The position numbers were made by a program, and so were the translations under genes. This document shows positions 22,440 to 34,475 of a stretch of 64,000 nucleotides of DNA, piece by piece. The stretch is from NCBI RefSeq assembly GCF_002776525.5, contig NC_045441.1:125495610-125559609 (forward strand), written 5' to 3'. The notes beneath the pieces are model-generated. The model made no database searches and was not told where the DNA came from. It saw only the letters and a program-made list of their open reading frames with translations. Each line of letters starts with the position of its first letter. Position 1 is the stretch's first letter. The DNA comes from Piliocolobus tephrosceles (lineage: Eukaryota > Chordata > Mammalia > Primates > Cercopithecidae).

Positions 22440-24640
22440 AGTTAAAGAACAGCAGAATATACTCAAGAGAATGTAAAAGAAAGATTATAATTATATTAGA
22501 AACAAAAATCAATAAAAAAGAAATCAAAGTAGTGGGAATAACAAGACCAAAAGTTGTTCTTTGAAAATATTAATAAAATACACAACTGGTGAGACTGATC
22601 AAAAACAAAGCAGAAAGCACATATATCCAATATTAGGAATAGAATAAAAATTATAATTACAGATACAGAAGAGATTCAAAGGAAATAAGAAAACACCATG
22701 GATAAGTTTGTGTCAATAGATTTGAAAACTTCAATGAAATACACAAATGTTTAGAAAAACATAATGTATTCAAACTGACTACAGAGAAAATAGAAAGTAT
22801 GACTACTTCTATAACTATTAAAGAAATTGAGTAATATAAATTATTTCCACAAAGAGGAAAAACTATTGAGTGATTCACAAAAAATTTTACTAAACTTTTG
22901 AGGGATAGTTTTAATATTATATATCTTCTAAAAATAGAAAATAAAATGATATTTCTTCAATTTACTTTAGGAAGCTAGTATAAGCTTACTGACAAAACCA
23001 CACAAGGGCACCTAGACAAGAAAGTCATAGGTCATCTTACTTGAAATCATGGATGTGCAAATCCTGAGTAAAATATTAGCAAACCAAATAGCTATGAATA
23101 GAAAGATCACATCTTTTATAAACTATGTTTTCACCCCAGAAGTTCAAGAGTATTTTACTTCTTAAGCTGTCTATAAATTAGATGTACTATATTTAGAGAT
23201 TAAAAGAGAAACTAAGATACAACTTTTTTCAAAACATAGAAAAGAAATTTGATAAAATTCAACACTCTACCATTTATTATAAATATTTTTGAAGTAGGAA
23301 TAGAAGAAAACCTTCTTAACCGGAAATAATGTATCTTTGGAAATGTTTTAAAAATGTATTACTATTCTTGAAAAATTTTCTGTAAAATTGGGAACAAGAT
23401 ACGTATGGACCAACATAATGGGCTCTATTTAACATTGTTTTCTGTGTTTTAGTGTATTAAGTGCAGCCAGCATACTAAAAAAGCAAAATAATAAAATACA
23501 CAAAGAAGCTGCACATCATCATTATCTGCAGATAATGACTGCCTAAATTAGAAAACTAAAATATCTTCATACCTATTGTTATAATTAACAAGAGATTTTA
23601 TCAGTGTGACTGGCTATAAGATATAAAAGAATTTAATTGAATTTTTATATACCATCAATAAACATAAATATAATTTTAAAGTGATAATATTCATGATAGC
23701 ACAAAGCATAAGGGCACCTACAAATAAAACTAACAAAACTGCATAAGACCTTTATAGAAAAAAATTACAAAACTGTTTGAAAGCCATGAGGAAAAAAATT
23801 AAATAAATGAAAGGATGTAACATGCTAGTGGATTGGAAAACTCAGTGTCATAAAGACACCTGTTATCCACAAATTAAGCTAGGAGATTTTTGAGAAACTT
23901 AACAAGTTGATTCTAAAAATCTAAGGGGAAAATATGACCAAAACATTGCTGAAGAAGAATCTAATGTAGAAACTTGCTTTACAAAGATATCAGGACTTAC
24001 TTTACAGTTAATTACAGTATTTAATGCAGCGATATTTATGCTTGGTAGACAAATTGACTCATGAAGATGGGTCAAGAGCCCTGAAACAGAATCTACTTTT
24101 GTGAACTCTTGATTTGCAAAAGACTTAGTATTACAGATAAGTGAAAAAGATCAATGCCAGCCATCTGTTGTCATGCTAGAAAAAAAAAATAATAGATTGT
24201 TACCTCACACCACATATATATATATAATAATTCTGGCCATGTAAAACCTTATTTCTGAAAGGCAAAGCTATAAGCCTTGTAGGAGAAAACAGCTAGTGCA
24301 TGCAGGGCTTAATATCTAGGTGATAGATTGATAGGTGCAGCAAACCACCATGGCACACGTTTACCTATGTAACAAACCTGCACATCCTGCCCATGTGTCC
24401 CAGAACTTAAAATTAAATTTAAAACATCTTATGATAGGAAATAGTTTTTAAAATACACAAGAAACAAAATGTGTAAAAAAATTAATAAAACTAAATGCAT
24501 TAAATGAAGTACTTCTTTTTCATGTAAATTTACTGATAAAAAAGTGGAAAGACATTAACTGGAAGATATTTTCAAAATATATAGCTGACCAAAGCAGTAA
24601 CTGAACCATGAGCATAAATAGGAGAAATGAAGACAGCTTG
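22440..24640 (+). mobile_element. Old L1M ORF2 body, sense
   Basis: Successive ORF2 landmarks are 'gaccaaaagttgttctttga' near 22548, 'gtaaaatattagcaaaccaa' near 23070, 'aaaagaaatttgataaaatt' near 23240, the 'actggctataagatataaaa' block near 23610 and 'gattggaaaactcagtgtca' near 23830. The 'ggtagacaaattgactcatg' region near 24040 and 'ccttgtaggagaaaacagct' near 24276 follow. It spans the reverse-transcriptase to C-terminal region and is riddled with stops. A younger L1 tail sits at 24308-24428, after which the older text resumes. Confidence 0.75.
24308..24428 (+). mobile_element. Short younger L1 3' end nested in L1M
   Basis: 'cttaatatctaggtgataga', 'ggtgcagcaaaccaccatgg' and 'tatgtaacaaacctgcacat', ending 'gaacttaaaattaaattt'. 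This is the terminal 120 or so bases of an L1MA/L1PB-age element, much better conserved than the L1M around it. No target duplication could be delimited. Confidence 0.8.
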
Positions 24641-26130
24641 AGAACATTGTTTTATGAGCTCTAGAAGCCCTAGTCACTTACCTGTACTATTAGTGATCCT
24701 GTACCACTTATTTCAAATTTCAAAATGCACCCATATTCCACAACAAAATATATTTTCCTTTAAAGAATTGAAACAATTTTTTGTTTTTATTTTGAAATTA
24801 TCCATAGTTCACTCATCTGATTTCTAATGGTAATGCATTTTATCACAAACTCAAGCAATTCAGACCAATTCCACAAAGTCAGTAATTTGTACTGTCCTTT
24901 GAGGACAGATAGGCCAGCAATCTAGGAAGGTTGTTTGCCTTGACTTTCATACAGGTTTCTGTCTCCTCCTTTTGGCCAAGTTAGCCCCACAAATTCTGGA
25001 ATTTCAGTGAAATGTGTGGTTTTGACTGTTGACGTGGGCACTATTTTTGACTTGGCCTGCCAGTGGGCCGGACCCACCAACTGCTCGCACACCAGCTAAG
25101 CACAGCAGCTGCCTCTCAGGAGAGGTGCCAAATGTGATATTTCACTGCTTTAAATAATCAGATACTTGTGAGTCACGATTGGTGCTTGGGACGCCAGTCT
25201 GTTGGGTGTTTGTTGGTGCTGAGGATTACTAACAAGAGAGCAGAACATGATAGGTTAGAGTTAATAGCAGGTATGTTTCATTTTATTATGTGTGTACTTA
25301 AGTTGGGGTGGTGGGTGAGAGAATTCCAAGACAGTTTTTCCAGTTCTTCATACTAGCCAGAATTCTTAGGGACTAGATGAAATTCACCAGCTATTTAAGC
25401 ATAGACTAAATGGTCATTTGTTGGGGGTTCCATAGCATTAATTCTTCACTGAATGAGAGATTTGACCAGGAGAATCTACAATGTTTTCTAACTTTGAATT
25501 CCCTCATTCTAATAAAATCATGTTGGTGGAATGGGAGTGGTGAGAGGCACAGTGATGGAAGAAGGGGCATGGATGTTTTATATGGAAGAAAAAGTTCTCT
25601 AGGATTAAAATTACTGCCTTTGAAAAAGGAATTAAAATAAACTTAATACTATACCAGTTGATGTTTTATCAACTCCAGCCTGTGATCTTGCAAGTAATGT
25701 CTTACGTACAGCACCAAAATATCTGGTCATCTCAGTGAGAAGATTAATCAACTAATTATTTGGGGGATGAGTCTTTTATTTCCAGGGGCTACATCAGCAT
25801 CTTTGCCTAAAATGCTGAGGCATGAAATGCTCAGTGTGCCATTTTAATTAACAAGATGAGAAAAGCTTGAATTCCATCACTGTGAACCAGTTTGAAATTT
25901 GGCAAGCTATAGTCCTATTTTAGCTTTACAGTTTTTATAAAATAAACGATATTGGAAGGGTATTTTGAACTGACATTGTTAACTTAGGAGGTAACAGAAC
26001 TTGTGCAATTCAAAGTCAGTAAGAACTAGATATTGCCCTAAAAAAAATAGATGAACTTCTCTGGTAAAGTTCATTGTACTTGAACTGTGACTGCTCTTGG
26101 GTAAGCGGGTGGTAAGGCCCAGTAGTAATA
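24641..26130. other. Single-copy stretch with a GC-richer patch
   Basis: No gene recognised. Positions 25010-25130 are clearly GC-richer than the surroundings and carry three CpGs ('gggccggacccaccaactgc', 'tcgcacaccagctaagcaca'). The patch might be a regulatory or conserved non-coding element, but nothing in the sequence decides this. Confidence 0.45.
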
Positions 26131-26135
26131 ACCAG

Positions 26136-26526
26136 ATTCCTAAGGTCCAGTAACCTGAGGACAATTACAGAGATAACAAACTAGAAGCCTGCAGACCTGT
26201 TTTGATTGCCCTATATAGATTTTTTTAAATTAAAAAATTTGTTGGCCGGGCGCGGTGGCTCACGCCTGTAATCCTAGCACTTTGGGAGGCCGAGGCTGGC
26301 GGATCAAGAGGTCAGGAGATCGAGACCATCCTGGCAAACATGGTGAAACCCCGTCTCTATTAAAAATACAAAAAATTAGCCGGGTGTGGCAGCGGGCGCC
26401 TGTAGTCCCAGCTACTCGGGAGGCTGAGGCAGGAGAATGACGTGAACCCGGGAGGCGGAGCTTGCAGGGAGCAGAGATCGCGCCACTGTACTCTTCTAGC
26501 CTGGGCGACAGAGTGAGACTCTGTCT

Positions 26527-26562
<36 letters not shown>

Positions 26563-27070
26563 TTTTTTTTCTTACAAAAATTTTCTGAGTGGTCTTAATA
26601 TCATCAGACAATATGGTGCTACTGGGCCCAAATTCCTCAGTGGCAACTATCAGCTGCCCCTGTGTAGCCACTAGCATTTTTAGATGAGAGAGCACTCATT
26701 ATCGTGTCGTCTTACCCGTCACTCCCTATAGCCTGATGGATATCAGTCATTTACATTCCTAAGGCCCAGTTACCTGAGGACAATTACAGAGATAACAAAT
26801 TAGGGGCCTGCAGACCTGTTTTGATTGGCCTATATAGATTTTTTTAAATTAAAAAGTTTGTTGTACACATAACTGTCTGATTTTTTCATACAAAAATTTT
26901 CTGACTTTTCTTAATAAAATCAGACAATGCGGTGATACTGGGCCCAAATTCCTTAGTGGCAACTGTTAGCTGCCCCTGAGTAGCCACTGGTGTCTTCAGG
27001 TGGGAGAGCACTCAGTAGTGTGTCATCGTACCCATCGCTCCCTATAGCCTGATTGGTGTCAGTAATTGAT
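26136..27070. repeat. Tandem duplication, unit about 300 bases
   Basis: Copy 1 (26136-26754) and copy 2 (26755 to about 27070) share the same text in the same order: 'attcctaaggyccagt', 'acaattacagagataacaaa', 'gcctgcagacctgttttgat', 'tatatagatttttttaaatt', 'atcagacaat', 'actgggcccaaattcc', 'tagccact' and 'ctccctatagcctgat'. The copies differ by scattered substitutions, so this is not assembly noise. Copy 1 contains an Alu (26244-26558) absent from copy 2. The duplicated sequence itself was not identified. Confidence 0.92.
26244..26558 (+). mobile_element. AluY-type Alu with a long A tail abutting a T run
   Basis: Complete Alu from ggccgggcgcggtgg. The right arm keeps 'gatcgcgccactgtactc'. 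The tail is 31 A (26528-26558) followed directly by 12 T. No target duplication is seen. Compared with copy 2 of the surrounding duplication, 17 bases are missing at the insertion point. Confidence 0.95.
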
Positions 27071-28105
27071 ATTGTGTAATGTCAGTCACTGAATTTACAT
27101 CTGGTACTATAAGATATTTTACTTTACTGATTATGGCGTAGAACTTTTATCTCCAGAATCTTCATCTTATCAGAATTGTTTTTCTCTCTGTCCATCGAGA
27201 TAGTTTTCTGGAATGTTGGGCATTAATGGTTTCTCTTGGCTGAGGATTTCTGTTCTGTTGAATCTGTATTTGGTAATTAGCAGGAATTTTACCTTTATAC
27301 AAGCAGTCCTCACATGAATATAATCTGTTACATGGTAAGTACATCCCTAGCTATGCACTAGGTTCATTATTTGCTTCCTTGGTCAGAATCAAAACTGGTC
27401 AAATATATTTTCCCTAGGGATTCTTGTAGAAGTGGCTTTCTGTGGAAACTTCTAGAGTTAATTCCTCAATGTTGTATGTTTCTCAGGAAGTATTTCTTCA
27501 AGAAAAATTATTCAAGGTCTATATGCTTATCTAGAGGAGGGATGACGATCCCAACTCCTTTCCTTCTTGAGTTTCTTCTTTTGACTCAGAGTCGGTAACC
27601 TTGTCCTTGTTGGCAGCTTCTCAATGAGAACACTGTAGAGCGCATTATCTTTTCAGCAATGTCAAATTTGTAGATTTCTAAGGAACTTGGCAATGGCTTC
27701 AAAATTTTCTACATTTGCATACTATGTGCAAAAGGACATATTTAAAAATAAAGCAATAGAAAAAAAAAAAACTTGTCCTTAAAACTCAAAGCAAATATTC
27801 AAATTACACTCCACTAACAACTTAAATTAGAGCAATCTATGTGGATAAAATTCATTGTATGCCACCTTCAATGAAAGCCTTGTCCAGTAGGTTTGACAGA
27901 TCAAACTTACCTTCATGTTCCAGGTATTCCCGTAGTGGAGAATACATTCATATGTTAAAATAGTTTCTATTACTATTTTAAATTCAACTTTTTGATGTCT
28001 ATAAGTTTTAGATTTGAAAAAAACTCTACATTTAGGATGATAGAATTATGTCACTGAATGATCAAATTGGGAATTATTATCAGGATTACTATATGTCCGA
28101 GGCTG
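27071..28105. other. Unrecognised stretch, faint coding-like text on minus
   Basis: No known repeat. The minus strand of 27150-27720 contains short open segments in shifting frames, including a 60-codon frame (27162-27344) with 'CEDCLYKGKIPANYQIQ'. They are separated by stops. It could be a decayed retrocopy or chance. An A run lies at 27760-27771. Confidence 0.3.
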
Positions 28106-28640
28106 TCTAAATAGTCCTCAAAGCAATGGGAATAAAACATTAAATAAGTTCAAAGATTTTGATCCAGAAATTCCACTTCTAGATATTTGTTCTAAGAAAA
28201 TAATTAAGGATTTATTTATAGATTTTTGCGAAAAGATTACCTCTAGAGTATTTTTTATTGTAATGATAAAATATGGGAAATAAATGTTTATAAGAATGAG
28301 GTTAGCTATATCACTTATATTACATTCATATAACTTACACATTAAAAATAGTGTTTTAAGCAAAAAGCTTAGAAACATTCCAGATGCCCATTAATAGGTT
28401 TCGGTTGGATACAAAATCATCCATTCACACAATGGAATGCTGTGTCACTGTAAAAAGGAATGAGGAAGCTCTCTATAATAAGCTGATATGGAGTAACTTC
28501 TAGGATGTATTGGCAAGTAAAAAATGTAAGATTCAGAAGGATATACATAATATACAGTCACTTGTGTATATGTATGTATATTTATATAATAAAACATTCA
28601 GCAAAGAAAGCAGGTATAAAAGCAAGATTTCTGTGAAAAT
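28106..28640 (+). mobile_element. Old L1M ORF2 C-terminus and 3' UTR, sense
   Basis: 'gatccagaaattccacttct' and 'agatatttgttctaagaaaa' are the classic ORF2 C-terminal text. They are followed by 'cagatgcccattaataggtt', 'cacaatggaatgctgtgtca' and a decayed 3' UTR. Confidence 0.75.
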
Positions 28641-29518
28641 ACCTTGTGAAATAATGTTGACATTTGAAATTAACGAATGCTTTACATTTTTAAAATTAAA
28701 TAAAAAATACAGTAGAGTAACTCCTACAAATTCAAAACTAAAATAAGTGAACTAAACTACATATCAAGTTGATGACATTACCACAGAGAGAAAAAAGTAT
28801 ATCTGGTTGCTTTAGAAACAATATTTTGACTATATATATTTAGTGTGATGCATTCTAAGGATGAATATAGTTGCAAACACATTTTGCAACTAAATTATTC
28901 AGTTCTTTGGTTGTTAGTAACAACATTGGTATTATTTCAAAACTCTTTTATATCTTTTATAGGGTATAAATATGTAGTTATTTTAACATCAGTAATCATA
29001 ATTTTCAAAGTAATAGAAGAGAGATAGAAATAGAAAATCAAATAAGTAAAAATCTCATAGTATACAATTTTAATTGAGATTATCAGATGGACTCTGTTTT
29101 TTTTTTTTTTTTTATTTCACAAATCGTGTATTTCCTAGCTCTGTCCACTTAAAGGGATGAAAACATAAATAACAATTAATTAACAAGGGCATACTTAGTG
29201 CTCAGATTGTGGCTTAAATATTGTTTTAAGTATTATTTACTTGCAGGAATGGCTTATTTCAGATCTGGGATAGATTGTTTTCGAGATTAGCCTGGGCCAT
29301 ATTGTGCCAGAAAGTAAGATAACGGTGAAAGATGACCGTGTTGCATCAAGAGAAACAACATGAAAGAGCTACTATTTGCCAAAGTTGAGATAATTTTGCT
29401 CCAAAAAAGAATAATGAATACAATTTATTGAAACATGTTTACTATATTAAAGCCTATTAATTATAACAATACTCAGAGGAAAAAACGACCAAAACAGCCC
29501 CAAATCCAAACGGGTTCA
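28641..29518. other. AT-rich stretch with an internal poly-T
   Basis: Nothing recognised as a gene. A run of T at 29098-29114 is followed by sequence that, read on the minus strand, ends in a poly-A tail. This could be an antisense retroposon tail, but I could not identify a source. Confidence 0.4.
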
Positions 29519-29519
29519 C

Positions 29520-30060
29520 TGTGTGAGGACTCCCCAAGACCATTCCTATGTTCAATGATTCGCTAGGAGGACTTACAAAATTCAGCATATAGTGTAATCA
29601 TGACTAAAATTGATTACAGTCAAAGAATACAAAGCAAAATAAGCAGGAAAAGACACATGCAGTAAAGTCCAGGGGAAACCAAGCTCAAGTTTCCAGGAGC
29701 TCTTTCTCAGCGGAGTCACACACAGTGCATTTAGTGCTCCCCACAATGAGTTGTAACAAAACGTAAAATGTTGTCTATCAGGGAACCTTGTTAGAGACTC
29801 AGTGCCCAAGGTTTTAATTGGAGGCTGGTCACATAGGAACGATCTGCCTAGCATGCACCAAAATTCCAGGCAGAGGAAGGCTGGCATTCAGCACAAACCA
29901 CATTGTTTCTACAAACAAATTCAGGTACAATGAACCACCCTTATCCGTTCCGGCATTGTTAGGAGTCCTTTGGACTTCTAAGTTCCCAGATGCCAGCCAA
30001 AAGCCAATCTTTTAAGCAGCACTTTGTAAAGATAAGCATTCTCAGATCTGCTTTGATAAT
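29520..30060 (-). mobile_element. ERV-type solo LTR, antisense, subfamily unassigned
   Basis: The inverted LTR begins 'tgtgtgaggactccccaaga' and runs through 'attcgctaggaggacttaca', 'aattcagcatatagtgtaat', 'gtccaggggaaaccaagctc', 'gagactcagtgcccaaggtt', 'ggaggctggtcacataggaa' and 'cccagatgccagccaaaagc'. I recognise this as an LTR consensus, but the name is not recalled with certainty. Open frames inside (29582-29887 minus, 29818-30015 plus) are not genes. The inner boundary is approximate. Confidence 0.6.
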
Positions 30061-30699
30061 ACTGTTTTTGCATACTGATTTCATTAGACGTTATTGAACA
30101 TGAATAAGGTAGTAAATCCTTACTCTGAAAATTGGCAATTAAAGAGAAAAACTTAAAAATGTATTGAGATTTTCCTCTATGAACTACAGGTCAGAGACAC
30201 CAAATCTACCTAGGTAATAAAGGAAAGTTATCTGCAGAATTACAGCTAATAAATGTTAAAGAAATAATATAACTAGAACATTGTCACTGTGTAACTCATA
30301 ATGGAAGAATTAATTCATGCAGTGGTTATCAATGGATGAATCCATGAAATAAATGGTAGATGGGAAGATATATAATGGCAGAATTATACTGTCACAATCT
30401 AAAACAATTGATTAATGTTAGTATAATTAAAATAAGATAATCAGATATTATGTGCCTTGTGATGTGATACAATGTAAAGTACATAAGCTTCAGAAAATAA
30501 AATATTTCATATGAAACATTTATAAATATACCTTATCTAATCAAACCTCTAGAGCTAACTTTCATTTAGATAAATAAGTTAAATACTGTCACAAGAAAGA
30601 AAATAGATGCACCCAGGATATGGAAAATTGTTTTTTCAAACAAGTCAATGACTTGTGGAAAAAGAAGAAAGAAAAGATGACAAAGTAAATTGTGTAAAT
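30061..30699. other. AT-rich single-copy stretch
   Basis: No gene or repeat confidently seen. Confidence 0.4.
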
Positions 30700-30880
30700 C
30701 TTGTTTGGGTCTGGATTCAAACAACCCAATTATAAACAGACATTTTGAACAAAATTGGAGTAATTTGCTTATAGCAAAGTGGTAGATAAACCAAAGAATT
30801 ATTGTTAATTTCTGTAGCATAAAAATGAAATTGTGATTATGTAAGAAACTGTAGACATTTTTAAAGAAGATGCACATGAA
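30700..30880 (+). mobile_element. Old LINE 3'-end-like repeat, partial
   Basis: 'ggtctggattcaaacaaccc', 'aaagaattattgttaatttc', 'gaaattgtgattatgtaaga' and 'gtagacatttttaaagaaga' share order and wording with the repeat at 14990-15305. Confidence 0.45.
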
Positions 30881-30949
30881 ACATGTTAAAATAAAATGCA
30901 ATGAGGTCTGGCATTAATTTAAAAATCTATCAGCAAAGAAAAATAAAAG

Positions 30950-31599
30950 ACAGATAAAACAGGAGATTTCAGTTTCTAGCCAGGGACCAGATTTACTCTA
31001 TATCTTTAAACAAGGAAACCAGACAAAATACGCCAAAAACCAAAGATTAGACATTGGACTGCAGTCAGCATAGGACTGGGATACTTGAGAGAAGAAAAAC
31101 AATCCAGGGAAGTCCAATAACTATTATCTTGAGAGCAATTTCTAGGCCAGAATGCATGGAGAGGGAATTCAAACAACTTTGTATTCTTCCTAAGTCAGTG
31201 AACTAGAGAGCAAAGTTCAAGGAAGCCACGATGGCTAAAATTTTGGGGCAGAATACCAGAGATAAAAGAGCTGGAGAGAGAGAGTGGGCCCTCTGGATAT
31301 CTCTAGAAGGGTTCCCTTGTGGCTGAGTACAGAGCTGCACATGTGTATGAGGAAACCAACCAAGCCCAGGGACATGACCACCAGAAATCTATAAGCTGGA
31401 TAATTCCTGAAGCCATTATAAGTCTGGGAATAATTCATGTCTCCAGGAATCAGAGTGGAAAGATCTTCTAATACATAGGACTTCTACCTGAATTTTCAGA
31501 AGGGTTTTAGTGGTTGGGCAATATTCCATAGGCAGCTCTAGATTTGCCCTAGTAAAATGTAAAAGCATGACTTAAAAGGATCAAATTGACTCACGAGTA
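30950..31599 (+). other. Possible L1M 5' UTR, upstream of ORF1 relic
   Basis: Lies directly upstream of L1M ORF1-like sequence and is mildly GC-richer than the surroundings. I infer it may be the 5' UTR of the element at 31600-37030, but I cannot align it to a consensus. Confidence 0.3.
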
Positions 31600-33015
31600 A
31601 GTTAATTGCATGGCCAGAATAAAGTCAAACCATATTTTTTAAAATACAGAAAAACCCAGCAGCATACAAAAAACATAATCTTCACAATGTTTGGTAAACA
31701 ATAAAAAATTACCAGGCATGCAAAGATGAATGATAATATGACAAATAACCAGGAAAAAATTCAATACAAACAGACCCCAAATGCCAGAGATGATGGTGTT
31801 ATTCAACAAGGATTAAAAAATCCCAGTGATTTAAAATATGCTATGTAATAGAGAAAAATTGAACATCTTGAGAATAGAATTAGGATATTTTACAAAAGAT
31901 GAAATAGGACTTTCAGAATTAAAAAGTATAGTATATGAAGTGAAAAAAAAACCACTATCAGATAGGATTAATAGCAGGTTAGATTCTACAAAAAATATCA
32001 GTGAACTTGATGGCATAGCAAATGATACAGCCCAAAGGAAAGCACAAATAAAGAATGGTTAAAAAAAAATGAACATAGTCTCAATGAGCTGTGGGAAAAT
32101 AATAAGCATCCAGTATAATATAAGTACAATTAATCCCAGAAGGAGAAAAGAAAGTGGAGGGAAGAAGCAGAAAAAAAATAATAAATAACCATTTAGAAAT
32201 ATTTCAAATTTGCTGAAAACAATAAACCCGCAAATCCAAGAAAGTCAGTAAACCTTAAGTAGAGGAAATATAGAAAGCTGTATCAAGGTACATTGTAAGC
32301 AAATTGTTAATAATTAAATAGAGAATATTTTAAAAGTTAACAACAATAATAACAATAGAATTATTAAAAATGATGTAACTATAAGACAAAAGAGTGACAT
32401 TCTTAAAGTACTAAAATTTAAAAAAATTATCAACATAGAGTTTTATCTCAATTCAATATTTTATTTCTTGTATAGTTCATTTATTTTCTTGTTCTTAATT
32501 GCAACACTAATTATTTTTTTCTAATTAAAAAGCAAAAGACTTTTTCAGGTACACAAAGCTGACAGAATTTATCACTAGTAGGCCAGCACATCAAGAAATG
32601 TTAAAGGAAGCTCTTCCTTTGTTTTCAGCTAGAAAACAAAATGGTACTAAATGGAAATATGAATTTACATAAAGGGATAGTGGTCACTAGAAATGATAAA
32701 TATGTAGGCACACATAGAAGAGATTTTATTTCATTTTTAATTCATTTAAAAGGTAGTTGACTGCTTAAAAATAAAAATAGCTATATATCCAGTGTTTATA
32801 GATGCAAAATGTGTGACAACAATAGCACGAAGGCTGGATGGGGAAAATGGAAGTAGACTGGTGTAGCATTCTTGTACTATCTATGAAGCGGTCTAATATT
32901 ATTTAAAGTTAAAATATAATCAGATAGGATTTAAACTCTGGAACAATCACATAAAAATAAAACAGTTATAGATAATATACCACTGGTGGAGATAAGATAG
33001 AACTTAGGAAAATGC

Positions 33016-33355
33016 GGCCGGGTGCGGTGGCTCATGCCTGTAATCCCAGCACTTTGGGAAGCTGAGGCAGACGAATCACCTGAGGTCAGGTATTCGAGAC
33101 CAGCCTGGCCAAAATAGTGAAACCTCTTCTCTACTAAAAATACAAAAATTAGCTGTGCATGGTGGCGGGCGCCTGTAATCCAAGCTACTCAAGGGCAGGA
33201 GAATTGCTTGAAACCCGGAGGTGGAGGTTGCAGTGATCCCAGATTGTGCCATTGTACTCCAGCCTGGGTGATGGAGCAAGATTCTCTCTCAAAAAAAAAA
33301 AAAAAAAAAAAAAAAAAAGAAAGAAAGAAAGAAAGAAAGAAAGAAAAAGAAACAA
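33016..33355 (+). mobile_element. AluS with (GAAA)n tail
   Basis: Complete AluS ('cacctgaggtcaggtattcg', 'agaccagcctggccaaaata'). The tail is a long A run followed by (GAAA)n (about 33317-33348). An imperfect target duplication is visible: 'aggaaaatgc' before the element and 'aggaaaacgc' after the tail. It is inserted in the inter-ORF region of the L1M. Confidence 0.92.
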
Positions 33356-33642
33356 AGGAAAACGCAGTTTAACGAAAGCCAGAATAGAAAAAAAGTAACG
33401 AAGAACAAATGAGGCAAACAAAAGAAACATCCCAAGAAAGTAGATTCAGACTCAATTACATTAATAATGATGTTAAAAGTAAATGGAAATTCCTACAATT
33501 CTATTATAAGAAGACAACCCAACTAACAAAAGGGACAAAGATTTAAATAGAAACTTTACCAAGGAAGATACGACTAATAATCATATGAGAAGATTCCTGA
33601 CATCATTAGTCATTAGGGAAATGTAAATTAAAATCACAAGGA

Positions 33643-33958
33643 GGCTGGTGAGGTGGCTCATGCCTGTAATCCTAAAACTTTGGGAGGCTGAGGCTGGAGG
33701 ATCGCTTGAGCCCAGGAGTTCCAGAACAAACTGGGCAAGATGGCAAGGCCCTGTCTCTACCAAAAAAATTTTTTAAAAAATTAGCTAGGTGTAGTGTCAC
33801 GCTCCAAAGAAGATATTCCCAAGTAGTCCCAGCTACTTGGGAGGCGGAGGTGGGAGGATCGCTTGAGCCCAGGAGTTCAAGGCTGCTGTGAGATATGATC
33901 ACGCCACTGCACTCCAGTCTGGATGACACAGCAAGACCCTGTCTCTAGAAAAAAAAAT
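33643..33958 (+). mobile_element. AluJ with internal insertion
   Basis: Old Alu ('atcgcttgagcccaggagtt' in both arms). About 25 bases ('cacgctccaaagaagatatt' and following) replace the usual 'ggtgcgcgcctg' before 'tagtcccagctacttgggag'. A 9-base duplication 'aaatcacaa' lies before (33631-33639) and after (33963-33971). Since an AluJ sits inside the nested L1M, that L1M is older still. Confidence 0.88.
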
Positions 33959-34386
33959 AAGTAAATCACAATGATATACCATTTCATACCCACCGGAATG
34001 ACTTTCATTACAAAGACAAACAATACCAAATATTGATGAGAATTTAGAGAAATGTGACTCTAAATTGCTGGTCTGAATGTAAAAACAGCCACTTTGGAAA
34101 ACAATTTAGCAGTTTTTAAAAAAAAGTTTAATACACTTTAGAAGAGGACAAAGCAATGCCACTCCTAAGCCTATCCAAGATAAATGAAAATCTATATCTA
34201 CACAGAGACTTGAAATTGAGTGTTTATATTACAATAGTTATATCTAAATGACTCAACACATCCATTAACTGGTACATGGTTAAGCAAATGTGGCATATCA
34301 ATGGAGTAGGATACTAGTAAAAAAGAGAAAGAATGAATATTGGTACATGCTTTATCATAGATGAACTTCAAAACCATTAAGCTAAG

Positions 34387-34475
34387 TGAAGAAGAAGAAG
34401 GAGGAGGAGGAGGAGAAGGAAAGGAAGGCAGGAAGGCAGGCAGGCAGGCAGGAAGGAAGGAATGAAGGAAGGAAG
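34387..34475. repeat. Purine-rich (GAA/GGA/GGAA/GGCA) microsatellite
   Basis: A strand-asymmetric run of GAA, GGA, GGCA and GGAA units that replaces part of the 3' UTR region of the nested L1M. Polypurine tracts of this kind are unstable in length and can form triplexes. Confidence 0.9.
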
